NCBI RefSeq assembly: GCF_002161555.1
Contig: NZ_NFHZ01000014.1
Span: 44,271 to 108,270 of the forward strand
Direction of reading: 5' to 3'
Length of the DNA: 64,000 nucleotides
DNA from: Barnesiella sp. An55
GTDB taxonomy: Bacteria > Bacteroidota > Bacteroidia > Bacteroidales > Barnesiellaceae
The position numbers and the translations under genes are program-made. The notes below the pieces were generated by a model. It ran no database searches. It worked only from the letters and a program-made list of their open reading frames with translations, and was not told where the DNA came from. Every line of letters begins with the position of its first letter. Position 1 is the stretch's first letter. Shown piece by piece: positions 53,345-61,237 of this stretch.

Positions 53345-54499
53345 TTATTTGCGTTTGTTCAAAAAACGGCGACTCAGCCAGCGGCGCACCGGCTCGTCAT
53401 AGAGTTTCAAGCAGAGGTAGGCCACTACCACATTCCACACATACACGCACAGGACCACCTGCCAGGTTTCGCCGAATGTAAAGTAGCCCTTCTCGATGAG
53501 CCAAGCATAAAACAGATACATGAAAGCGTAGTGGGTAATGTAGAGCGGATAAGAGATATCGCCCAGGAACTTGCATACCCGGGTAGAAAAAGTGTCGGTA
53601 GTAGAGCCCGAAGCTCCCAGCACGATAAGCCCGGGAAATATCATGACGATGCAGATAGCCTCGAACAGACCGTTCAAACAAATGGTCTCGTTACCGGGCA
53701 GATAGGGCACATGAAACAGCACCAGCAACACGAGCGAGCAAATCCAAAAGGCACCTCTCACCCGCACCGGTTTGAAGCGGCGGGAAATCAACAGCCCCAT
53801 CGAGAAGGGGAAGAGCATACGCAACAGACCGCCCACGAAGTTGACCGGGTCGAGCGTCCACCCCACCCCGATATTGCCATAGCTCGACACATCGAACAGG
53901 GCAAAACCGGCCAGAGCCACCCCCAGCAGCACCACGACTACGGTAAGGAGTCGCGTCGAGAGTCGGCGCAAGGCCAGCGCATAGAGCAGGTTGCCTATGT
54001 ATTCAAAAAAGAGCGACCAACTGGGCCCGTTCAAGGGGAACATCTCGCCATTGCCCCGCACCTCGTAACCGGCACCGGGAACAGCCGGTATAAAAAACAG
54101 GGCGCACAACAGAGCCAGCATCACCATCGAGGTGGCCACATGAGTACCGTCCCACTGCACCTGTCCCTGCAGGCAAAAGGTGATGGCTCCCAGTACCGCC
54201 CCCATTACCACCATGGGATGAAGGCGAATGAGCCGGCGCTTGAAAAAGTTTTTCATCGTCAGGCTCCTGCCCCAGCGGTCGTCATAGGCATAACCGATAA
54301 CAAACCCCGAGAGAATGAAAAAGAAATCGACTGCCAGATAGCCATGGTTGATACTCTCGATGAGCGTGCCTCCGGCAAAGGCATACCCCTCGAACACGTG
54401 ATACCACACGACCAGGAGGGCCGCCACTCCCCGCAACCCGTCGAGCAACTCATAGTGAGGCTTGGTATCGGAGAAGGCCGATGAAGAGATATTTTGCAT
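53345..54499 (-). CDS. Acyltransferase 3 (OafA/YrhL family)
   Basis: 384-aa integral membrane protein with about 10 hydrophobic segments. It carries the family's N-terminal LLDGLRGVAALLVVWYHVF (with the conserved R and H), followed by AVDFFFILSGFVIGYAYDDR and the RRLIRLHPMVVMG block. Members acetylate or acylate surface polysaccharides or other envelope carbohydrates. The start at 54499 is preferred; the longer frame crosses the promoter (TACCTTTG, minus, 54558-54565). The Crp-like regulator gene lies upstream on the same strand. Confidence 0.9.
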   Translation of the reverse strand: MQNISSSAFSDTKPHYELLDGLRGVAALLVVWYHVFEGYAFAGGTLIESINHGYLAVDFFFILSGFVIGYAYDDRWGRSLTMKNFFKRRLIRLHPMVVMGAVLGAITFCLQGQVQWDGTHVATSMVMLALLCALFFIPAVPGAGYEVRGNGEMFPLNGPSWSLFFEYIGNLLYALALRRLSTRLLTVVVVLLGVALAGFALFDVSSYGNIGVGWTLDPVNFVGGLLRMLFPFSMGLLISRRFKPVRVRGAFWICSLVLLVLFHVPYLPGNETICLNGLFEAICIVMIFPGLIVLGASGSTTDTFSTRVCKFLGDISYPLYITHYAFMYLFYAWLIEKGYFTFGETWQVVLCVYVWNVVVAYLCLKLYDEPVRRWLSRRFLNKRK

Positions 54500-54618
54500 G
54501 ATAATGATTTTACGATAAATAAATGTGTTGTTTCCTGTAACCCGTGCACGGCAACGACAAAGGTACAGCACTTGGCCAAGGCGAAATTTGTCCTACATCA
54601 AAAACGCGACGCGACGTC

Positions 54619-55194
54619 CTACTTTTTTACCCGGCGCAACCGGCTGAGGGTCGAGAGGGTAATACCCAGATAGGAGGCTATATAGCCCAACTGAGCCCGC
54701 TGGCACACCTGCGGAAACTGTTGCTGGAAGGCTTCGTAACGCTCACGGGCCGACAGCGTGAGCCGCTCCTTGTGCGAGCGGTGCAGCCGACGGTACTCGT
54801 CCTGGTGAATGATGCGCCCCCAGTTGGCCAGCTCGATATTGGTCTGAAACAGCTCGCGCAACCTCGACAAGGCAATGCGATAGGCCAACACCTCCTCGAG
54901 AGTCTCGACATACTCCTCGCTCACCTTGTCGTAGTAGAGTTCGTCCATGCTGAAGACGATGCCTCCCTCGCACGAAAACGAGGTGGTAATCTCTTCGCCG
55001 TTGACCAGCCAGAACGAACGGGTCATACCCTGCTCGATAAAATAGGCATATTTGCAATAAACACCGGCCCGCACCAATTGGTACCGCTTGGGAAACCGGC
55101 ACTCGGTCACACTCTCCCTTAGGAGTTGCTCCGTCTCGGCCGAAAGCGGATACGACGCATTGATTTTCGCTATTACTACATCCATCATAAGCAT
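54619..55194 (-). CDS. Crp/Fnr-family transcriptional regulator
   Basis: 191-aa regulator. The N-terminal cyclic-nucleotide-binding-like beta barrel (about 20-110) contains FPKRYQLVRAGVYCKYAYFIEQGMTRSF; the C-terminal helix-turn-helix (about 160-188) is AQLGYIASYLGITLSTLSRL. The Cys cluster of true Fnr is absent. Members of this Bacteroidetes group (DNA-binding with a cNMP fold but usually no known ligand) are abundant. Several N-terminal Met residues (55194, 55188, 55185) are possible. It lies 30 bp after ispE's stop on the same strand and 120 bp ahead of the acyltransferase. Confidence 0.88.
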   Translation of the reverse strand: MLMMDVVIAKINASYPLSAETEQLLRESVTECRFPKRYQLVRAGVYCKYAYFIEQGMTRSFWLVNGEEITTSFSCEGGIVFSMDELYYDKVSEEYVETLEEVLAYRIALSRLRELFQTNIELANWGRIIHQDEYRRLHRSHKERLTLSARERYEAFQQQFPQVCQRAQLGYIASYLGITLSTLSRLRRVKK

Positions 55195-55226
55195 TGAATT
55201 CTATCGGGCTCCTCCTCGGTTGCTCG

Positions 55227-56045
55227 TCACACCTCGCACTCGCCGCTCCACACGAAACAGTCGCGATAGCGGTCGGCTACATCGACATCCTGGTCGAAGA
55301 GTCCGAAAACCGACGACCCCGACCCCGACATGGAGGCATAGACAGCCCCCGCCTCATAGAGTCCCTCTTTGATAGCCTTCACCTCGGGGAATCGGGCAAA
55401 GACACTCTTTTCGAAATCGTTCACCAAACGGTCTCGCCACTCGGTTACCGGCCGCGCGATGGTCACGCTCACCGGCTCATCGGGCTCGGCGGGAGTCACC
55501 AGCGAATAGGCCACCGCCGTAGGCACCGCCACGGCCGGCTTCACCAGCACCAGCCGGTACCCCTTCAGAGAGAGAGCTACCGGCTCGAACTCGTCGCCTA
55601 TTCCCTTGGCCAGCAACGGCTTGTTGTGAAGAAAGAAGGGACAGTCGGCTCCCAAAGCGGCCGCCTCGCGGTCGAGCTCCTCGTCGCTCAGCGGCAGGTG
55701 GAAATAGTCGCGCACCATCGAGAGCAGAAAGGCGGCATCGGCCGACCCACCGCCCAGTCCGGCCCCGAAGGGTATCGCCTTGTGCAGGTGTATCGACACC
55801 GGCGGCAAGTCGAATCGCTCGCTCAACCGACGCCACGCCTTCATCACCAGGTTGTCGCGGCTGTCGCCGTCGATGACAATTCCCGACAGCGTGAGACTCG
55901 TAGCCTGGTCGGACGTCGGCACCAACTCCAGCGCATCTTGCAGCTGTATGGGATAAAAGACCGTTTCGAGATTGTGATACCCGTCGGGGCGACGCGAAAC
56001 GATGCGCAACCCCAGGTTGATTTTGGCATTGGGAAACCGTATCAT
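55227..56045 (-). CDS. ispE: 4-diphosphocytidyl-2-C-methyl-D-erythritol kinase
   Basis: 272-aa GHMP kinase of the non-mevalonate isoprenoid pathway. FPNAKINLGLRIVSRRPDGYHNLETVF is the substrate-binding start with Lys9; the ATP loop is PFGAGLGGGSADAAF (near residue 92), and GADCPFFLHNKP and SMSGSGSSVFGLF form the third GHMP motif. Full length. Single gene; no other isp genes are here. A TAATTTCG box at 56075-56082 (minus) is a weak promoter candidate. Confidence 0.96.
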   Translation of the reverse strand: MIRFPNAKINLGLRIVSRRPDGYHNLETVFYPIQLQDALELVPTSDQATSLTLSGIVIDGDSRDNLVMKAWRRLSERFDLPPVSIHLHKAIPFGAGLGGGSADAAFLLSMVRDYFHLPLSDEELDREAAALGADCPFFLHNKPLLAKGIGDEFEPVALSLKGYRLVLVKPAVAVPTAVAYSLVTPAEPDEPVSVTIARPVTEWRDRLVNDFEKSVFARFPEVKAIKEGLYEAGAVYASMSGSGSSVFGLFDQDVDVADRYRDCFVWSGECEV

Positions 56046-56219
56046 GGTCTTGTCTGTTTTTCGAGATTCTTGGCGAAATTAACCATTCTCCTCCACATAG
56101 CCAACCCTACTACCCCCAAAGAATAAAAATTTTCACCGCTTACAAATTACAAAAGCCAACAGGGGAATGCCCGAGGCAAGGCGAAACCTTGTCTCCCGGC
56201 GGGGCAAGGGGAAAAGTCC

Positions 56220-56432
56220 TTCGTTTTCCGTTTGTCTCTGCTCTCTCCTTTCACTGTCTTTCCAGAAGAAAGGAGGCGGTTCGGCATAGTCAAACGTCGA
56301 AAACTTCGTTTTCCGTTTGTCTCTGCTCTCACCTTTCGCTATCTTTCCAGAAGAAAGGAGGCGGTTCGGCATAGTCAAACGTCGAAAACTTCGTTTTCCG
56401 TTTGTCTCTGCTCTCACCTTTCGCTATCTTTG
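56220..56432 (+). repeat. 85-bp tandem repeat, 2.5 copies, carrying the dnaB promoter
   Basis: Copies start at 56220, 56305 and 56390 (period 85); the third is cut short at 56432, where the sequence changes. Each contains TTTG followed at 19-20 bases by a -7-like sequence: degenerate in copy 1 (TGTCTTTC), TATCTTTC in copy 2 and perfect TATCTTTG in copy 3. The middle of the unit also occurs at the pncB and DUF2007 loci. Confidence 0.92.
56401..56432 (+). promoter_or_regulatory. dnaB promoter in the last repeat copy
   Basis: TTTG at 56401-56404, 20 bases, TATCTTTG at 56425-56432. It is 19 bp before the dnaB start codon, with an AAGGAG ribosome site at 56441-56446. Confidence 0.8.
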
Positions 56433-56451
56433 TACCCCCAAAGGAGATAAT

Positions 56452-58005
56452 ATGGAACCTCGCAGAAATTATACAAGCCGACAAAAGAAAACCTATGCCC
56501 CGAAAGTTTCGGAACAAGGCAAGTTGCAACCTCAGGACACCGAGCTCGAAGAGGCCGTACTGGGGGCCCTCATGCTCGAGAAGGATGCCTACACTACCGT
56601 GTGCGATATCCTGAAACCCGAATGTTTCTACGAGCCCAACAACCAAACGATTTACAGTGCCATAGCCAAACTGGGTGCCCAGCAACGCCCTATCGACATG
56701 CTCACCGTCACCGAGCAGCTGCGCCTCGACGGCAAACTCGACGAGGTGGGTGGTGCCCTGCGTATCTCGGAGCTGACGGGGCGTGTGGCTTCGGCCGCTC
56801 ACATCGAGTATCACGCCCGCATCGTGGCCCAGAAATACCTGGCCCGCGAACTGATTGAGTTCTCGAGCGAAATCCTCAACAAGGCCTTCGACGAGACCAA
56901 CGATGTGGACGACCTCATGCAGGAGGCCGAGGGGAAACTCTTTGAGATTTCACAACGCAACCTCAAGAAAGATGTGGTGCAAATTGCCCCTGTCATCAGC
57001 GAGGCCATCAAACAGATACAGGTAGCCGCCAACCGTACCGACGGTTTGAGCGGTCTGCAAACCGGATTCCACGGCATCGACAAAATCACCTCGGGTTGGC
57101 AGAACTCCGACCTGATTATCATCGCTGCCCGACCGGCCATGGGTAAGACGGCCTTCGTTCTCTCCATGGCCAAAAACATGGCCGTCAACTACAACACCCC
57201 GGTAGCCATCTTCTCGCTCGAGATGTCGAATGTCCAGCTCGTAAACCGTCTTATCATCAACACCTGCGATATCCCGGGCGACAAAATCAAGAGCGGACAG
57301 TTGAGCCCCATCGAGTGGGAGCGCCTCATGTCGCGTATCGAGATCCTGCAAAATGCCCCCATCTATATCGACGATACCCCCAGCCTGTCGGTATTCGAGC
57401 TGCGAACCAAAGCCCGCCGGCTGGTACGCGAGCACGGCATCAAAATCATCATCATCGACTACCTGCAGTTGATGAACGCCAGCGGCATGTCATTCGGCAG
57501 CCGAGAGCAAGAGGTGAGCACCATATCACGGTCGCTCAAGCAGTTGGCCAAAGAGTTACAGATACCCATCATCGCCCTGTCGCAGTTGAACCGTAGCGTC
57601 GAGTCGCGAGGCAACGACAAGGACAGCAAAGAGAGCAAGCGGCCGCAACTCTCCGACCTGCGTGAATCGGGAGCCATCGAGCAGGATGCCGATATGGTCT
57701 GCTTCATTCACCGCCCCGAGTACTACACCCGTTCCAAAGAAGATGCCAACGGAAACAGCATCGAGGGCCTGGCCGAATTTATCATCGCCAAGCACCGTAA
57801 CGGTGCCACCGATACAATCAACCTCAAGTTCGTCTCCTACCTGGCTCGCTTCCAGAACTACGACGAGGATACCCGACTCTCCGACCTCAGCGCACCGGTC
57901 ACCTCGAAGTTCAATGCCGCCCCCGCAGGAGAGGCTTCTGCCGCTCCTCTGCCCGGCAATACCGACTTCCTCACCTCCGGCAAGAACGAAAATTTACCCT
58001 TCTGA
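56452..58005 (+). CDS. dnaB: Replicative DNA helicase
   Basis: 517-aa hexameric helicase of the replication fork. The N-terminal domain begins at PQDTELEEAVLGALMLEKDAY; the RecA-like C-terminal domain has Walker A in AARPAMGKTAF, FSLEMS, the Walker B region IIIIDYLQLM, SRSLKQLAKELQIPIIALSQLNRSVE and RPQLSDLRESGAIEQDADMV. Full length with a Bacteroidetes C-terminal tail. The start at 56452 is supported by the AAGGAG site; the frame extends upstream through the repeats but without any conservation. No intein is present. Confidence 0.97.
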   Translation: MEPRRNYTSRQKKTYAPKVSEQGKLQPQDTELEEAVLGALMLEKDAYTTVCDILKPECFYEPNNQTIYSAIAKLGAQQRPIDMLTVTEQLRLDGKLDEVGGALRISELTGRVASAAHIEYHARIVAQKYLARELIEFSSEILNKAFDETNDVDDLMQEAEGKLFEISQRNLKKDVVQIAPVISEAIKQIQVAANRTDGLSGLQTGFHGIDKITSGWQNSDLIIIAARPAMGKTAFVLSMAKNMAVNYNTPVAIFSLEMSNVQLVNRLIINTCDIPGDKIKSGQLSPIEWERLMSRIEILQNAPIYIDDTPSLSVFELRTKARRLVREHGIKIIIIDYLQLMNASGMSFGSREQEVSTISRSLKQLAKELQIPIIALSQLNRSVESRGNDKDSKESKRPQLSDLRESGAIEQDADMVCFIHRPEYYTRSKEDANGNSIEGLAEFIIAKHRNGATDTINLKFVSYLARFQNYDEDTRLSDLSAPVTSKFNAAPAGEASAAPLPGNTDFLTSGKNENLPF

Positions 58006-58068
58006 GGCAGCGAACTTTATCCCTCTGCGACTGTTACTCTACCAAAACCAACCGAGTAACAGCTACGT

Positions 58069-58227
58069 ATGGAAAACAAACGACAAAAACGACAAAAAAT
58101 CTGGACGACAATAGGCGTGGCCATTGCTATCGTCCTGCTATTGTATTGGCTTACACTGGCTATCTGGATCGACGACGAGCCCGAAGCCTCGGCCCTGCCC
58201 ACTACCGAACAAAGCGTAAATAGTTAA
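58069..58227 (+). CDS. Small single-pass membrane protein (52 aa)
   Basis: An ATG at 58069 opens a 52-codon frame. The N-terminus MENKRQKRQK is strongly basic; one membrane helix follows (about 12-33, IWTTIGVAIAIVLLLYWLTL); and the tail is acidic then polar (DDEPEA, PTTEQSVNS). The charge pattern predicts N-in topology. It begins 63 bp after dnaB and probably shares its transcript. No family is recognised, but the coherent design suggests a real protein. Confidence 0.5.
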   Translation: MENKRQKRQKIWTTIGVAIAIVLLLYWLTLAIWIDDEPEASALPTTEQSVNS

Positions 58228-58559
58228 TGAGAGTTAAAACAGGCGACAGCCGAAACATTTCTCCCCCCAGCATTGTTTTATTATCGAAAGCGGCCCCCAA
58301 AGAGCCCCTCCACCCCGGGAAAGCGAAGCGTCGCTACCCGATGGAGAAAGGTTGGGAACCAAATTCAAAAGAGTTTGATTTATACGATAATATTCTTGTT
58401 TTTTGTGTGTTTCATTGGTATTATATTATCCTTTGTTTATTTTCTGTAATAAACATTATCCTCTTTCTTGTTTTTGATATATTTCAAGTAATAAAGCCCC
58501 GTCGTGAGACGAGGCTTTATTATTTTAGACCATTCGAGTAACCAACGCTTGTCAAACGT
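58228..58559. other. Intergenic region, 332 bp, with convergent terminator
   Basis: A hairpin at 58490-58521 (14-position arms with two mismatches, 4-nt loop) is flanked by TTATT, on both strands T-rich, and should end both the dnaB unit and convergent mltG. The 260 bp before it change from GC-rich to very AT-rich at about 58370; a 104-codon frame spans this change and is not believed. Confidence 0.6.
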
Positions 58560-59603
58560 TCAGCGTATTCCCCGCCGGTTCAACTCCCGCTGGTAACGCG
58601 CGGCATTGCGCTGGTGTTCGGCCAGCGTAACGGCAAAGTTGTGATAGCCCGAGAAATCCTCGCGGGCACACATATAGAGGTAATCGTTGGGCCGATGATT
58701 CAGCACCGCATCGATGACCTGCTTCGACGCAATGCGTATAGGACCCGGGGGCAACCCCGTCACTCGATAGGTATTGTAGGGTGACTCGACGGCAAGGTGT
58801 TTCTTGAGGATGCGCTGCAACGCAAAATCGCCACAGGCAAACTTCACCGTAGGGTCGGCCTGCAAAGGCATCCCCTTGCGCAACCTATTCATATAGAGCC
58901 CGGCCACCATGCCCATCTCATCGGGCTTGTTGGTCTCCTCCTCCACAATCGACGCCAGTGTAGCCACCTCGATCGGGGTCAACCCCAACGCCTCGGCCTG
59001 CTGTTCACGCTTGTCCTGCCAGTAGCGACGATACTCCCGCTCCATCTTTTGCACAAAAGCTTGAGGAGTCACCGTCCAATAAAACTCATACGTATCGGGC
59101 AGGAACAACGCCGGCAACGTGGCCTGTGTAAAACCCATGGCCGCACAGGCACTATCGTTTTGCAAGGCAGTCAACAAATCGGCTTTCGAGAAACACAACT
59201 GCTCGGCAATACGTTCGGCCATTTGGTCGATGGTGCGCACATTGTTAAAGGTAACCCGCACCGGAGTCTGACTACCCCGGGCCAACTTCAAGGCCACCCG
59301 CCATACACTCATCCCAGGCTCCAGCCGATAGACCCCCTCGCGAGCGGTCGCATCGAAATCGAAATACGAGAGCAGCCGCTCTACCCGATTCACCACCTGT
59401 TTATCGCCCAATACCTCCAGCAAGGCACTGTCGAGCTGAGCCGAATTCCATTGCCGGTGCACATACACCATCGACTGTTTCTCCACCACCGTGTCATATA
59501 CATATCGATGAGTCATGAACAAAGTTATCACCGCCAACACGGCCACAATGGCCAAAGCCCCAATCCATATTCCTATCCTTCTCTTTTTCTTTACATTTGC
59601 CAT
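58560..59603 (-). CDS. mltG: Endolytic murein transglycosylase MltG
   Basis: 347-aa inner-membrane enzyme that cuts nascent glycan strands. A cytoplasmic basic start (MANVKKKRR) leads to one membrane helix (about 10-32). A LysM-like part (VYRLEPGMSVWRVALKLARG) follows, then the YceG catalytic region with FLPDTYEFYW, LTPIEVATLASIVEEETNKPDE (catalytic Glu), VAGLYMNRLRKGMPLQADPT, and the C-terminal PYNTYRVTGLPPGPI. Full length. Start 59603 is preferred to 59609. The likely -7 box is TATTTTTG (minus, 59646-59653). Confidence 0.94.
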   Translation of the reverse strand: MANVKKKRRIGIWIGALAIVAVLAVITLFMTHRYVYDTVVEKQSMVYVHRQWNSAQLDSALLEVLGDKQVVNRVERLLSYFDFDATAREGVYRLEPGMSVWRVALKLARGSQTPVRVTFNNVRTIDQMAERIAEQLCFSKADLLTALQNDSACAAMGFTQATLPALFLPDTYEFYWTVTPQAFVQKMEREYRRYWQDKREQQAEALGLTPIEVATLASIVEEETNKPDEMGMVAGLYMNRLRKGMPLQADPTVKFACGDFALQRILKKHLAVESPYNTYRVTGLPPGPIRIASKQVIDAVLNHRPNDYLYMCAREDFSGYHNFAVTLAEHQRNAARYQRELNRRGIR

Positions 59604-59687
59604 AAACAACAGGTCATACTACGTGAATAAAATCCATAGGGACGACAAAAATACAGAATATTCACGAAATAAAATAGTGCGAAAAAA

Positions 59688-59718
59688 TTTGCGGTTTCAA
59701 ATATTCGACTTATCTTTG
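59688..59718 (+). promoter_or_regulatory. tRNA-Ser promoter
   Basis: TTTG at 59688-59691, 19 bases, TATCTTTG at 59711-59718: full consensus. The tRNA begins 41 bp later. Confidence 0.78.
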
Positions 59719-59759
59719 CGCTGCGTTTGGAAAAACGCCGTTCAACACGGCACCATCTT

Positions 59760-59849
59760 GGAAGGATGGGTGAGTGGCTGAAACCACCAGTTTGCTAAAC
59801 TGACGTACTCGAATGGGTACCGGGGGTTCGAATCCCCCTCCTTCCGCCA
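59760..59849 (+). tRNA. tRNA-Ser (anticodon GCT)
   Basis: A class II tRNA with acceptor arm GGAAGGA/TCCTTCC, anticodon stem CAGTT/AACTG around TTGCTAA (anticodon GCT), a long variable arm (GTACTCGAATGGGTAC) and T loop TTCGAAT. The body is 87 nt; the following GCCA means that discriminator G and CCA are encoded. Confidence 0.94.
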
Positions 59850-59857
59850 ACGCTGCG

Positions 59858-59884
59858 AAGGCCCGCTTCATCGAAGCGGGCCTT
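59858..59884 (+). terminator. tRNA-Ser terminator
   Basis: A perfect 12-bp stem (59858-59869 with 59873-59884), 3-nt loop, followed by TATTCTTTTTATT. It also lies at the 3' end of the convergent mcrC gene. Confidence 0.82.
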
Positions 59885-59896
59885 TATTCTTTTTAT

Positions 59897-61237
59897 TCAC
59901 TTGTCGGGGTTCCAATTCGTAATGCTTCTGCGAAACTCTTCTTCGTTCCGGCACATACAAGACTGAAACTCCTTAAAGCTATTGGCATGCTGGGGTATAG
60001 CCAAACCTACTTCTTTCAAGACTCCCTTCGTATTCTTTATCTTCAGTTCTTTTTCAAATAACGTATCGGGATGCGGGAACAGCAACAGTCCGCAGTTCGA
60101 ACTAAAACGATACATATAGGTAATCGTCTTATAATAGAGATTCAAGGCCCGCTCCGAGTTCTCCGTACATGAAGTTCTTTCCAAAGGTATATATTTGGCA
60201 TCACCCACAATCATGGGAGGATGTTTACTTATAAAATCGGGAAATATCGATTGAGAATTCTCAAATAGATACTCTCGATGTTTTCCTGTCTTATTTTCTG
60301 GATGGATAAAATCACGTGCAAGAATTGTATTCAAATACTCTTCCCAAAGCCAGGCTCCATCAAATAATAACCCATAGACCAGATCGGATTGCATTCCAAA
60401 TGTAAGTTTCTCTCGATTCAAAATTCTCAAACAGATTTTTTGTAACGATCGATATTCGGTAAAATAGGGATGAGATACAGTCTTCAAGTTATCGACAATA
60501 ACCCGCCGACGATTATTCCTGTTATATGTAGCTTGAGTTATTGAATATATCTTCTCAACAATATCCCGTATTTCACTATCCGACGATAAGATGCCGCTAC
60601 CAAAAGGGTGTGATTTTATATGCTCAATAGTATGCCTGATTAACTGTGTAACCGGATTATCATAACTGTATTCCCTCACTGAATAGGCTACACGCCCGCA
60701 AAAAGGGATATTCAATCGAAGATGACGATTTACATCGAGACTTCCCTTCAGATGGGAATCGTTATATCTATTTCTCAAATAGGTTTTATAAATTCCCTGC
60801 GAGTATGCCTTCTTAAGAAAGAATGGAAACAGATACAACAGGAAATCCCAAATATTTTCTTTCTCGGGAGTCTGGTCAAACTTGAATATGTTAATCGAAA
60901 ATACACGTTGCAACATATAGTGCAAAAAGTAGTCGTTCTTTTCCTCCTTGGAAAAGCGAGACGATATGGTCAACTGCGTTTCATTCCGCCCCACAAACCC
61001 CATCATATTACGAGTGGTCAAAACCCCATCCTGCAACGAGAATATAGAGTTATTCTCTATATCATCATGATATATACTAAACGATTGTGGAAATACAAGG
61101 AAATCGGGATTGTGCTTACACAATTCCGCCACACTACAATTCCCTATCGCCCGAAGATTTTCAAGATGCTCATCGCATTCGGGTACCAAATAATTACCCT
61201 GATTATTATCTGTTGTTGGATTCAGATTCATATGCAA
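59897..61237 (-). CDS. mcrC: McrC-like nuclease subunit of a type IV restriction system
   Basis: 446-aa protein, the DNA-cutting subunit of an McrBC complex. The N-terminal part (about 30-150) contains FVGRNETQLTISSRF, then VNRHLRLNIPFCGRVAYSVREYSYDN. The PD-(D/E)xK nuclease core lies near 325-355: SIFPDFISKHPPMIVGDAKY, with Asp in PDF and the DAK. McrC binds the McrB ring and triggers cleavage when translocation on modified DNA stalls. The gene overlaps mcrB by 32 bp, so the two are coupled. It is more AT-rich than the adjoining housekeeping genes, fitting acquisition. Confidence 0.9.
   Translation of the reverse strand: MHMNLNPTTDNNQGNYLVPECDEHLENLRAIGNCSVAELCKHNPDFLVFPQSFSIYHDDIENNSIFSLQDGVLTTRNMMGFVGRNETQLTISSRFSKEEKNDYFLHYMLQRVFSINIFKFDQTPEKENIWDFLLYLFPFFLKKAYSQGIYKTYLRNRYNDSHLKGSLDVNRHLRLNIPFCGRVAYSVREYSYDNPVTQLIRHTIEHIKSHPFGSGILSSDSEIRDIVEKIYSITQATYNRNNRRRVIVDNLKTVSHPYFTEYRSLQKICLRILNREKLTFGMQSDLVYGLLFDGAWLWEEYLNTILARDFIHPENKTGKHREYLFENSQSIFPDFISKHPPMIVGDAKYIPLERTSCTENSERALNLYYKTITYMYRFSSNCGLLLFPHPDTLFEKELKIKNTKGVLKEVGLAIPQHANSFKEFQSCMCRNEEEFRRSITNWNPDK

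Noticed and set aside
50953..53481. 842-codon plus-strand frame opposite the GH84 gene
   Set aside because: It is the shadow of a GC-rich coding region; it has no domain, while the minus strand encodes a full GH84 enzyme.
56133..56417. Minus-strand frames with repeated protein sequence
   Set aside because: They are a by-product of the 85-bp tandem repeat; the plus strand of that repeat carries the promoter signal.
56220..56432. CRISPR array
   Set aside because: The units are directly abutting 85-bp copies without variable spacers, and no cas gene is present.
58227..58541. 104-codon plus-strand frame
   Set aside because: Composition changes in its middle and it runs through a terminator hairpin.
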